From the NCBI GenBank assembly GCA_025716815.1, contig JAIXMN010000038.1, positions 124,001 through 188,000 of the forward strand: DNA of 64,000 bases, in the 5' to 3' direction. Made by a program: the position numbers and the translations under genes. The DNA is from Dichotomocladium elegans. Its lineage: Eukaryota; Mucoromycota; Mucoromycetes; Mucorales; Lichtheimiaceae. Of the stretch, positions 54,898-64,000 are shown one piece after another (the first letter of the stretch is position 1; every line of letters begins with the position of its first letter). The notes beneath the pieces are model-generated. The model was given only the letters and a program-made list of their open reading frames with translations. It made no database searches and was not told the DNA's origin.

Positions 54898-56232
54898 TCA
54901 TGACCTCAAATCGGAGTGTACTTGAAAAAATTTTTTTTTTGGGGGGGAACCACTGACCCTGGGGCATACATAAGGACTTTGCTGGAATGGTGCATCTTCC
55001 TTAATCTTGACAAGGATAAAGTGACTCCTGATGAGCTGCAGCACGATCAGGTGTGTACTCTTTGCTCTAGCAGGGTGGGTTTGGAAAGGGAGGAAGAGGT
55101 AAGTGTTACTGCCATAAACAGCAATTGGTCGCCCAAATGTGTCTGCCACAATCTGTGAACATTCTGGGGAAATGAACCATTCCCCTGATGCCTCACTCAG
55201 CACCTTTTCGATGCGGGCTTTCAGATACCCTACATAATCCTTATCTTGCATAGCAATAAACTGCTCGCGCATCTCCTTCTTCACGTATTCATATTCATCT
55301 TCTGCGCCATACACAGCAAATGCAATTGCATGAAAACCACAATTGCCATCACCAAGAGGATTAAAAACCAAGTCAACAGTATGGCGTGAAATAATATCTG
55401 TGACAAGGTGAAGGTCCGACATTATGGGCGTTTGTGGGATGGTGCCAGTAGTGCCGAAACGTTCAACATGAGCGAGGGTATTTGAAAGTTGGTGGTTGGT
55501 ATCACCATTCCTATACATTTAATACATCAGTAAGGTAAGCTCGATTAATGTACTAGGCATACCAGATACTCAAAGCTTCGTGTCCCACGATTGTTTTCGC
55601 CTTTTTGTTGCATTTTTGTTCATGGATTTCAAGAGCGATGGGTGCTCGTTTCTTGCTGCTTCTAGAATAGTTGGTGCTAGGTTTTGACTGTTGCAAATTT
55701 TCAAGGTCGATTGGTTGATCATCGACAAGTGTTCTCAGTTCGCTGAGAAAAGTGACTTTTTCTTGCTGGTTTGAGTATGTGTGGCATAAAGAAACAAGCC
55801 GACTAAGTTCTGCATCAATCTGCTCATCAACTGTGGGCGCCACAAATGGGCATGATATAGCAATTATGCTAGTGTCTGTTATCTGTGTTTCCTGGCCTAG
55901 ATAATAGATCATTGTTAGTAACAAAGTTGGTTATTATCAGAAACCGTGATTATCGCCACCTCCAACCCATATTTCTATGAGCTGCTTACCTGATAGAGGT
56001 GCAGTCTCTTCTGGGAAAAGATGCCAGTGGCGTGGAACCATTGCCAAAGGAATAACGCCTTCTGCAGGAAGTTGATGGCAGCAAGGGAGCCCATATACCG
56101 CTTTTAATGCACAACGGCAGAAATTTGTCTGAAGGACGTGAAGGTGGACGAGCTCTCCTCTAATAGCATTGAATGCAAAAAGGGAGATCTTATGGCTGAG
56201 AGCCTCGAGACGTTTCTGCTGTGCCTCAGGTA
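54898..56232 (-). pseudogene. MULE-OTU: transposase tail with SWIM finger and OTU protease domain
   Basis: Minus-strand exons 56232-55990 (partial), 55896-55563 and 55510 to about 54898; introns 55897-55989 and 55511-55562 keep phase. The first visible exon has the finger FCRCALKAVYGLPCCHQLP. The last has an OTU-type cysteine protease domain: NPLGDGNCGFHAIAFAVYG (Asp-Gly-Asn-Cys nucleophile), WFISPECSQIVADTFG, and a closing RSHFILVKI with the His. OTU domains joined to MULE transposases are known from several eukaryotes. The catalytic DDE part is missing: the sequence stops at the MITE at 56233. The last ~18 codons (SPPKKKFFQVHSDLRS) read through repeat-like sequence, so the true end is unsure. 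Confidence 0.82.
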
Positions 56233-56405
56233 CAGGATTTTCATGAAGAAGTTTGCCACAAAGGTTAGTTTTTCGCATAGACTGTCTAAGTTTTTTGTTT
56301 TTTTTTTTTGCTTCAAATTCGAATGCAAATTTTAGTATTTTGTTGCTATCATTTGTCAAAATTTAAAGACAATAGTAGCAAGAAGGTTTCAGTCAAGGCT
56401 ATAGG
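56233..56405. mobile_element. MITE copy D, left half, cut by Gypsy-3
   Basis: Starts CAGGATTTTCATGAAGAAG after TA (56231-56232) and follows the 365-bp MITE to GGCTATAG, where the Gypsy-3 LTR begins at 56406. More diverged than copies A, B and E. The right half is not found beyond the other LTR at 62530. Confidence 0.85.
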
Positions 56406-56790
56406 TGTGGAATCAAGGGGTTTTAAGAATAAAAAGAGACAGAATATGATTCTGTGAGACTCGCAAAAGGATTCTTTTTTTATTAAGTGCCAATGATGGG
56501 CCTATTTATAAGAAGTGCTTATCAAAACGGTCACTCTGGAGGCTGGGTGTGGATAATCATCTAGGCGGTCTCCTGGGACGGTGGACCAGTTAAAAGGTTG
56601 ATAAAGAAGTTCATCATTTACCCTTGTGATTATAACTGCGTCCTGAGACGGGTCTGGGATATAAATTATGAATCCGGATAGTGCGAGAGTAATTATGATA
56701 ACGGCGCTCGAAGAGTGAAACGAAGTGTTGATGTCCCGTATAATCCAGGGACACTGCTGTTAGGTAAGAAAATAGTCGTGGATATGACAT
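56406..56790 (-). repeat. Gypsy-3 3' LTR (385 bp)
   Basis: Pairs with 62148-62530. On the minus strand a TATA-like CTTATAAATAGG lies in the middle, suggesting the U3-R transition. Confidence 0.95.
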
Positions 56791-56923
56791 TACCCCCCAC
56801 CAGGTTGGATCAACCATTGATAAGTTATCAGAGCACTAAATAATGAGTGATGGCGTTGTCTGGAAAAAACCCTTAAAGAAGTAAAAACCCTGTGGGAGAA
56901 AAAGTGAAGGGAAAAAGACGTGC

Positions 56924-59900
56924 CTAAGTGCGTCTGCGTTTTGCCTGTCGATCAGAGCGACGTGTAGGCAGTGCATTGCGTTTATCTGGCTCTGTCATTG
57001 ATGCTGTAGCCAAATGTTGCATAGTTGCTTGATGACTTGTGCGTGGTGTCAGATTGCGGCGATTCCAGTATTTGTTGATCAGCTTAAGATCGTTGAAATG
57101 CTCGGCTGGCTCCCATGTGTCATCCTTTGGCTCATAGCCTTTCCATTGGACACAGTAGAGGTAGTTGCCAGGTGAGCCCTTGTGATCCACTATTGCCTGA
57201 GTCTCGTAAAAGTCATCGCCCGAAGCAATGCTGTCTTGTGAGATCAGCTTAATGTGGGAAGGTGGAATGTCGCGTGAAAGCAAGGAACCCGTTTCATCAG
57301 TCAAAGTGTAGGGTCCACCATGTCTGCGACGACCATGCACTGTAAATGGACCTTCGTAACGAGGATCAGTCTTTTTCTTCCTGTTGACATTTAGGATCAT
57401 GACCTTGCTACCAACAGAGAATTTGCTTAAGATGTGAAGTTTGCTGTTGAATTTCCCTTCCTGGGCCTCGTGAAGAGCTTTGACACGTTCAGAGATAGCT
57501 GGAATGACGACCTCGTTCATGTAATGTTCACGGGTGTCTGCAGCTCGTGTCGCATCGTTGATATCGGCGACTTCGACGCTTGAGTAGTCCTGCCAGAGAT
57601 TAGGCTGTCAAGCGAACATGAGAGAGAAAGGACGAGAGTCGTGCAGCGATGTGTGTTTGCTGTTGATAGCTAATTGTGCACTGGGAAGATACATATCCCA
57701 ATCCTCTGTTTTTCCTTCTAACCTCTTGATGACTGTTGCTTTAGCCGTTTGTACCCAACGCTCAGCCAAACCATTGGCACGCGGATTATAGGGTGTGACA
57801 AGACGATGGTCAATTCCGGAATGTTCCACCACAAGGCGTACTAATTCGTTTACAAACTCTGTACCATTGTCTGACCGTAAGATCTTCAGAAAACCATAGT
57901 CACAAAAGACGTGGATGAGATGTTTAGCGATTGAAAGAGCCGATTTGTCAGGTATAGCTCGAAGAATGCAGAATCTCGAGAAGACGTCTACCATGACCAA
58001 AACATAATTATTGCCAGATGGAGAAGTGGCGTTAAACTCGCACAGATCAATAGCCCAGTGATCACCTGGCTTGTCTGCGGTAACGTTGCGTAAAGGGTGG
58101 TAACCGTGGTTGCTGATGTTGTAGCATTGGCACGCTTGGCACTTGGCAACGGTATTGAGAGCATCTCTCTTCAAGTTAGTCCAATGTATACCTTCTTTGT
58201 GCAACTCAGTCACAATTGTATCAGCACCAAAGTGACCATTGAGATGAGCCTTTTCTAGTAGTATGGGACGTTCTTCCTCAGGAGGGGTCATGAAGTCCAA
58301 AGGCGTAGCAGAAGCAGAACACTGAAGAAGTGGTTCAGCATTGCTTGTAGGGCGTACAGGTTTTAAACTGCCTAAAGTAGGGGTGCGACCAATGGTTTCG
58401 GAGATATTACCCCCCACCAGCTTCTTCAGAGAGAAGAGGTGACTGAGAGTATCTGGTAGAATGTTGGTGATGCCAGGAATATGGACAACCTGAAAGTTGT
58501 AATCACACAACGTGTCGAACCAGTTCACCATCATCGGATTGGCAATTGGTTGAGTGTGCAGAAACGTTAGAGCATGATGGTCGGTGTAAGGAGTGAATTT
58601 GTTGCCCCACAAAAACGAGTGAAACTTCTTGAGAGCATATACAACAGCGAGAAGCTCACGTTTCGTAGTGGAATAAGAACGTTCAGCTTTGTTCAGAGCA
58701 CGCGCCATAAAACCAATATAACGGTACTGATTGTTCTGGATTTGATAAAGACAGCAACCTATGCCAGTGTCAGAAGCATCTGTGGCAACATGGTAGGGCA
58801 AAGTCTCATCCGGATAGCTCAACACAGGAGCAGCATGGAGAGCAGCCTTGATAGCATTAAATGCATGAAGATGGTGTTGTGTCCATAATCCTGAAAGCTG
58901 TTTAGCATTGCGTAGATGGTCCAAAGGAGAAGTGAGGACGGCAACGTTCGGAATGTGATCGCGGAAGTAATTGACGAGGCCCAAAAATTTCTGGATGTCA
59001 TGGCCTGTCGTGGGCACAGGGATCTGGTCCACATTGCAAATTTTCCGAGGGTCCAAAGTGGCACCCTTGGCACTTACACAAAAGCCCAATAAATAAACGG
59101 CGGATTGTGCCAAATGCGATTTTTCTGGATTGAGAACCAAGTTAACCTCTGAGAGACGTCTGATAGCCTCCTGCACGTGCAACACGTGGTCAGATAAATT
59201 GTTCGAAAAGATAATAATGTCATCGATGTAAGTGACTGCGTTGGGCATGTTGTTGAAAACAATGTGCATTACACGTTGAAATTGGCTCGAAAGAAACTTG
59301 AGACCAAAAGGTGCACCAACAAAACAGTACTGTCGATCCTTGAATGTGAAGGTGGTTTTGTGCTGATGCTCCTCATGAATCTTGAAGCGATGAAATGCGC
59401 TCTTCAAATCCAGAGTTGTGAACACCGTAGCACCCTTCATTCGTTGGAAAATCGATCGAATGAGTGGAACAGGATAACTGCTATCAGGAAGCAAGTTATT
59501 GATCAAGCGTGGATCCAGGCAGGGACGAAATGCAGTCGGGTTTCCATGGGAATCCTTCTTAGGAGCGAAAATCATGGGGCTATTCCAACCAGAACCAGCT
59601 GGAGCAGGACGAATGATCCCATCAGCAAGCCAATTGTCAATGTGTTCCTGCAGAAGAGGAATCAGCTTGTCAGCTAATGGGTATTGTCGGCGGCTCACGA
59701 CTTTGCCAGCAGGAGTATGCAAATAAACAACAGATTCCGGAATAGTACAAAACGAAGACGGCGGAATGGATGCGTTTTCCTGAAGAAATGGTTCAATGTC
59801 AGCCAAGAAGCAAGAATGCTCCTCAGGTGTGCCAGCCGGAGAATCATTTGGCGTAGGCAAATCAGTGTCCTCAGAAGGAGAGGGTAGAGTGGAGCGATGC

Positions 59901-60211
59901 CAGCAATGGGCGAGACCTCCAAGAAATATACCAATAAGTGGCATGAGATCAGTGCCAATGGAAACATCGGCTTCACAATTAAGTGTCATAACTTCAAAAG
60001 AGTGTGAAACAGTAATTCCGTTGTGAAGGACTTTTATTGCAGACGTGGTACCAATTCTATTAATGCTATGACCAGGGTGAGCTAATCCGATCGTTCCAGA
60101 AACAGTGGAAACTTGGATGCCCAGCTGTGTGGCCAGCGAAGGAGAGATGGCGCTGAAGGTGGCACCAGAGTCCACAAAGGCCCATAAATCAGTCTCCTGT
60201 AAAGTGATAAG
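56924..60211 (-). pseudogene. Gypsy-3 Pol: protease, RT, RNase H, integrase, chromodomain, one TGA
   Basis: Begins just after the MITE with DLWAFVDSGATFSAIS, an intact D-S-G protease motif. RT has TYIDDIIIFSNN (near 59215), RNase H TDASDTGIGCCLY and YTDHHALTFLH, the integrase HHCC HLNGHFGAD...CQACQCYN, and the DDE core AIDLCEFN, LRSDNGTEFVN, ANGLAERWVQT. TGA at 57608-57610 follows FSLMFA, where Gypsy-1 reads FSLMFARR, so CGA to TGA is likely. The frame then continues in phase (from 57607 down to 56924) through the integrase tail to a chromodomain (YLYCVQWKGYEPKDDTWEP) and a basic end QAKRRRT. Chromodomains steer chromoviruses to particular chromatin. Only the TGA and the MITE break this copy. 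Confidence 0.93.
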
Positions 60212-60213
60212 TA

Positions 60214-60578
60214 CAGGATTTTCAAGAAGAACTTTGCCACAAATTTTAGTTGTTCATATAGACAGTCTAGGTTTTTCGTTTTTTTTTGCTTCAAATTCGA
60301 ATACAAATTTTAGTATTTCGTTGCTACCCTTTTGTCAAATTAAAAGGCAATAGCAGCAAGAACATTTCAATCAAGGCTATAGATGAGTCTTCCTTCTCCT
60401 CTTTTTACACCAGAATAGTTTTGGGAGGCCAACCATTTATGTCTCATTCTAATTTCGAAGGAAGAAGAGAAACGAAATACTAAAATTTGTATTCGATTTT
60501 GAAGCAAAAAAAACGAAAAACCTAGACTGTCTATATGAACAACTAAAATTTGTGGCAAAGTTCTTCTTGAAAATCCTG
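60214..60578. mobile_element. MITE copy E, 365 bp, inside Gypsy-3
   Basis: Complete, with TA at 60212-60213 and 60579-60580, nearly identical to copy B (13069-13433). It separates Gag from protease; the frame rejoins exactly on its removal, which proves the insertion and its limits. Confidence 0.96.
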
Positions 60579-62109
60579 TACGTAATACGTGTTAGTCCTC
60601 TGGAGAGAGTACTGTTGCAAAGCAGATAATGACTTACAGTCAGCACATGCCTGGTTCAACGACGCAGACACGTCAGCCATGGAGATATCAGTCTCCATAG
60701 GGACAGCAGCAGGCGCAAGGCCAACTGGAACAGCAGCGGGAACTGCACCCACTGGAACACCCACTACACTTCCAGAAGCGGTAGCAGGGATACGAGAAAC
60801 AGAGGCAGGAGTGGAAGCAGGAGTGGACATTGCCAATGTGGCTGAGCGTATTGCCAAGTGGTTGACGCGGCACTTGTGGCTGCGCGTCCAACCAGGCTCA
60901 CCACAGCGGAAACAATTCTTGTCACCTTTTCCCGTTGACATGACAGATGCTGCAGTAGTCGTTGCAGTTGACACCACTGCTGGCTTCGCCACTCGGTTGC
61001 CTTGTGAGCGAGGCACAATACCCGACGCAAGTTGACAACATTCATCGGTACCGTGACGCCCTTTTCCATGGACCCAGCAGAACTTGACGGCAGCCTTGGG
61101 CTTGGATTTCACACCAGCAGCAGCAACAGACCCAGGGGACTTGGCACGGAAAGTGTGGTTGGCATTATGCGCAGCCGCCTCCTTGCTGTGCGCTGACAGT
61201 ACCACACTGGAATATAGACTGCGTGCCATGGCAGCCACCTGTTCGATGGTCGAGCACATTTCGACTGGAACGTTGACCTGCCCTATAGCGACGTGCTTTG
61301 CCAGTTCAGGCAGCAATGCCTCGACAAAAATGGTGGTGGTGGTGACATCATTGGGTAGACCAGCCTCTCGTCGCACCGTGTTGAAGCAGTCGGTAAACGT
61401 CTCCACCGATTCGTTGCATGCCATGCGCATGCGTAGAAGCTCCCTGAGCTTCTGAACCTTGTGCTCAGTGTCCTGGACGCCGTAATGAGCAATGATGATG
61501 GCCTGCACCTTGGACCACGGCAAATGGGGGTAAGGCTTGAGGTTGGCACCAAACCAATAACGTTGTTCCGGGGAGAGCATTCTTGGGACAAATAGCGGCC
61601 AAACTTCATTGGTGTCGTATTGCCATGAGGCAACAACGTCTTCAAAAGAATCTAAACATTCCTCGACTGTGCCAAAAACAGTCTTGTTTGTGGCATGCAC
61701 GTTATCTGCCCACTGCAAAGCAGGTAAGTCGGAGGGAACACGGACTTGTGTGGCTTGACTCCCATGGCGGCCACCCGACCAAGATGTATGCGCCGAATTT
61801 AGCAACTGGAGGTTGCGGATGACGGCCTCGTACTTGGCATGGATCACCTGACGCTCTTCAGGCATCACACCCAGGGCCAACTGTTCTGCAATAGCAGCAG
61901 CACGGTCGTTCAACATTCGGATTGCCTTTTCCGAACGTGCAGTTGGTGAGATGCCAGCAGCTGACATGGCATCTCCAATGGTGGCGTCGATTGCTGAGTG
62001 TGCTGGAGATCCTGGACCATGTGTGGCGCCGACACCCTGGCTGTGGTCTTCATGGGGGCTCTGAATAGCACCAGAGAGAGGAGAAATGGAGGGATGATTG
62101 TAGGACATG
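60579..62109 (-). CDS. Gypsy-3 Gag
   Basis: The frame opens at 62234 within the LTR, but the ATG at 62107-62109 (MSYNHPSIS), 38 bp after the LTR, is the more sensible start. About 510 residues: a Gag capsid-like region (TVEECLDSFEDVVASWQ... to VEALLPELAKH), a basic/Ala stretch, a zinc knuckle CFRCGEPGWTRSHKC (CX2CX8HXC), then an Ala/Pro/Val-rich low-complexity segment and an acidic end. It would continue into protease without a stop: removal of the MITE with one TA keeps phase. In the present copy the frame ends inside the MITE. Confidence 0.88.
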
Positions 62110-62147
62110 ATGCAAATAAAAGGTAAGTGAGAATTCACAGAAAAAAA

Positions 62148-62530
62148 TGTGGAATCAAGGGGTTTTAAGAATAAAAAGAGACAGAATATGATTCTATGTG
62201 ACTCGCAAAAGGATTGTTTTTTATTGAGTGCCAATAATGGGCCTATTTATAAGAAGTGCTTATCAAAATGGTCACTCTGGAGGCTGGGTGTGGATAATCA
62301 TCTAGGCGGTCTCCCAGGACAGTGGACCAGTTAAAAGGTTGATAAAGAAGTTCATCATTTACCCTTGTGATTATAACTGCGTCCTGAGACAGGTCTGGGA
62401 TATAAATTATGAATCCGGATAGCGCGAGAGTAATTATGATAACGGCGCTCGAAGAGTGAAACGAAGTGTTGATGTCCCGTATAATCCAGGGACACTGCTG
62501 TTAGGTAAGAAAATAGTCATGGATACGACA
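62148..62530 (-). repeat. Gypsy-3 5' LTR (383 bp)
   Basis: Same sequence as 56406-56790 with scattered, mostly C/T and G/A differences. Followed on the minus strand by TTTTTTTCTGTG rather than a TGG-type primer site. Confidence 0.95.
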
Positions 62531-63301
62531 CTTATACCATTTGCTGTAATAGGCACAGAAGAGAAATGTAAGCATCGCGAATTATTACGCGAATGCTAAT
62601 GCATGGATGACGCGGACGTTGTTCAAGGCTTATCTGCGAAGATTGGATAATGCCATGAAGGTGCAGGATCGTCATATCCTGCTGCTACTTGATAACTTCT
62701 CGGGACATTTCCTTGAGGAATCTGATTACAAGCCAACAAACGTTGAGCTTCTTTACCTGCCACCTAATACAACATCACTGGTGCAGCCACTTGATGCAGG
62801 AATCATCAGAAGTTTCAAAGTGCATTTCAAGTAGGTTGATCTCTTTATCAAAGTAAATAATTCGAGAGCTATAACTCACCATTGATATGTATGTATAGGA
62901 ATTTCCAATATGAACATGCATACAATGTAATTTCTAGACGGGAACAGCAAGGCTCCCGCCCATATATTAACGATGGCATCACGTTCCGCGTCGATGTGCT
63001 GCAAGGAATCAAATGGGCACAAGCTGCATGGCGCAAAGTAACACCTACTACCATTGCAAATTGCTTTGCTAAAACCAAAGTAATTGCTATGGTTGGGATA
63101 GGCTCTGATGTGATTGATGCAGCTGAGCAAACGTCGCTCAGTCAAATCAATATGCACTTAGCCATGATCTATGGCAAAGATGCATCACAAGATATAACCT
63201 TTGATGCCGATCCAGAAGTTGAGGCAGCAGCCGTCCACCCAACTCTAACTGATGACGAGATTTTGAGTGCCGTTCTTGATGAAAGACATCGAAGCAACTG
63301 A
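62531..63301 (+). pseudogene. pogo/Tigger-type (DDE_1) transposase C-terminal part
   Basis: Truncated on the left by the Gypsy-3 LTR. IPFAVIGTEEKCK, then after a probable frameshift near 62585, YYANANAWMTRTLF, HILLLLDNFSGH and LPPNTTSLVQPLDAGIIRSFK. These are the second and third catalytic blocks of the CENP-B/pogo family. Intron 62831-62898 (GTAGGT...TATAG) keeps phase into ...NFQYEHAYNVISRREQQ..., ending ERHRSN at the TGA 63299-63301. The C-terminal tail is acidic. The HTH domains and first Asp are missing. Confidence 0.85.
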
Positions 63302-63692
63302 TAATAGCACTACAGCTACCAACAATGGCCCCACCTCTGACAATACAAGCCTCATTAGAGAATATATGCTGTAGCAGTAGCTACAGTGTCGGGTCACTCT
63401 TGACCGACGACCAAGATACTACAAGGATAACGATCACGATCAAGACCGCATCTCCGGCGACGACATTATGTACCACACTCACTTTCTCTGTACGACGATC
63501 CTATATGTATACCACTGTAATTACCCCGCTACTGTTTACTATATAAACAAGGATGCCCTGTGACGTCAGGCATCCCCACGTTGTATTATTATAATCATCG
63601 TTCTTCTCGTCGCGTTCGCGCTTCCTCCACGCTGTATATCAGACGCTCTTTGTAAGTACTCGCACAACAGTGCCTGTACTGTTACATACAGT
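63302..63692. other. Non-coding, putative leader of the small ORF
   Basis: Contains short palindromic CTGTAGCAGTAGCTACAG (63368-63385), the TATA box at 63540 and the possible leader intron. No gene seen. Confidence 0.4.
63540..63547 (+). promoter_or_regulatory. TATA box before a small ORF
   Basis: TATATAAA, followed 10 bp on by a hairpin-forming GGATGCC...GGCATCC (63550-63574). It is about 150 bp before the 52-codon ORF at 63693. Confidence 0.45.
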
Positions 63693-63851
63693 ATGCTTCA
63701 AGAAAAAATTTCAAAAATCGAAGAGGTCATTGGATTTCTGGATGAGTTAGACCATGGCAAGCTCAAGGATGATCTCCGAAAAGTCCGGGACGAATATCGC
63801 AGAGAATCCCAGACAAAACAATCTTTGCTGACTTCTTATTTTCAACAATAA
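63693..63851 (+). CDS. 52-aa helical ORF ending in a PIP-box-like motif
   Basis: ATG at 63693, stop TAA at 63849-63851. The body is charged and probably helical (EKISKIEEVIGFLDELD, LKDDLRKVRDEYRRES). The end, KQSLLTSYFQQ, contains Q-S-L-L-T-S-Y-F, matching the PCNA-interacting-peptide pattern QxxLxxYF. A likely 5' leader intron (63652-63691, GTAAGTACT...ACATACAG) ends one base before the TA preceding the ATG, which supports a real transcript. It may be the last exon of a transposase whose other exons are lost, or a small stand-alone gene. No homologue recognised. Confidence 0.45.
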   Translation: MLQEKISKIEEVIGFLDELDHGKLKDDLRKVRDEYRRESQTKQSLLTSYFQQ

Positions 63852-64000
63852 AATGTGATATACATAGTTAACTGAGATCATAAGTTCGAATCCCGGCCTC
63901 CTTAGCATGTGCCACCTTAAGCGGGAAATTGCAGGGAGTGCTTTTTAGTCTGCAAACTGCAAAACTCAGGGATGCTGCAATTTTCTTAAGTGAAAAGCGG
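63852..64000. other. Window end; B-box-like string only
   Basis: GTTCGAATCCCGGCCTCC (from about 63885) looks like a tRNA T-arm, but the stem does not pair and no tRNA body precedes it. Confidence 0.4.

Larger units (their letters stand above)
56406..62530 (-). mobile_element. Gypsy-3: chromovirus, 6.1 kb, with nested MITE
   Basis: LTRs 56406-56790 and 62148-62530 are about 97% alike by eye, with TGT...ACA ends. Minus-strand order: LTR, short leader, gag, protease, RT, RNase H, integrase, chromodomain, purine tract GGTGGGGGG (56793-56804 region), LTR. Flanks are ATAGG (56401-56405) and CTTAT (62531-62535), so no target duplication; the left flank is a MITE and the right a pogo-type transposase. 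MITE copy E sits between gag and protease. Confidence 0.95.

Noticed and set aside
56104..56359. Frames overlapping the MITE at 56233 read as a MULE N-terminal extension
   Set aside because: The segment beyond 56232 is MITE inverted repeat, not transposase.
2082..57610. Several TGA codons in place of Arg, hinting at reassigned TGA
   Set aside because: TGA is the terminator of other frames here (for example the HTH- and pogo-type genes), lesions of other kinds accompany the TGAs, and CGA-to-TGA at CpG explains them simply.
63885..63905. tRNA gene suggested by GTTCGAATCCCGGCC
   Set aside because: T-stem does not pair (ATAAG against CCCGG) and no D- or anticodon arm is found upstream.

Overview
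This window looks like a transposon graveyard from a nuclear genome of an early-diverging, intron-containing fungus. Short introns (about 40-110 bp, mostly 50-66, GTAnGT...AG) and the element mix (Plavaka-type CACTA, Crypton with a GCR1_C-like domain, MULE with SWIM finger, MULE-OTU, Helitron, hAT, Tc1/pogo, Ty3/Gypsy) suggest Mucoromycota-like fungi. That placement is inference; no rRNA, tRNA or housekeeping gene is present to test it. I found no convincing host gene: essentially every long reading frame belongs to a mobile element. Layout, left to right: 1-4561 a Ty3/Gypsy element (Gypsy-1, minus strand, cut by the window edge) sitting in a Helitron; 4562-9367 remains of one or two Helitron Rep-helicase genes joined at a 365-bp TA-flanked MITE; 9368-13435 an autonomous-type hAT (minus strand) broken by a 633-bp solo LTR and a second MITE; 13434-14775 nothing recognised; 14776-19951 an apparently intact Helitron with three exon-encoded zinc knuckles; 20567-25209 a complete MULE with about 1-kb inverted repeats, a 9-bp target duplication and an intact six-exon transposase gene; 25532-28531 two internally deleted hAT copies; 28532-30872 a decayed second MULE; 31749-35534 a Tc1-like element with two divergent genes and an inverted 84-bp minisatellite between them; 36067-40279 a Plavaka transposase with a convergent companion gene; 41001-43790 a Crypton; 43892-51131 a complete but dead Gypsy (Gypsy-2) with a nested hAT; 51132-54900 small repeats, a tRNA-like tandem repeat and a MULE C-terminal fragment; 54898-56232 the tail of a MULE-OTU transposase; 56406-62530 a chromovirus (Gypsy-3) interrupted by a MITE; 62531-64000 a pogo-type transposase tail and a small PIP-box ORF. 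Several insertions carry visible target-site duplications (Gypsy-2 CATCG, hAT-3 CGTCTAGC, MULE-1 AGCTGCCTT, solo LTR GGTAT), so relative order can be read: Gypsy-2 before hAT-3, hAT-1 before the solo LTR, MULE-2 before hAT-4, Gypsy-3 before its MITE. A recurring lesion is C-to-T change at CpG: at least five arginine CGA codons have become TGA in otherwise open frames, and two retroviral-type protease active sites appear lost by CpG transitions. MULE-1 and Helitron-2 are the only large elements here whose coding capacity looks whole.
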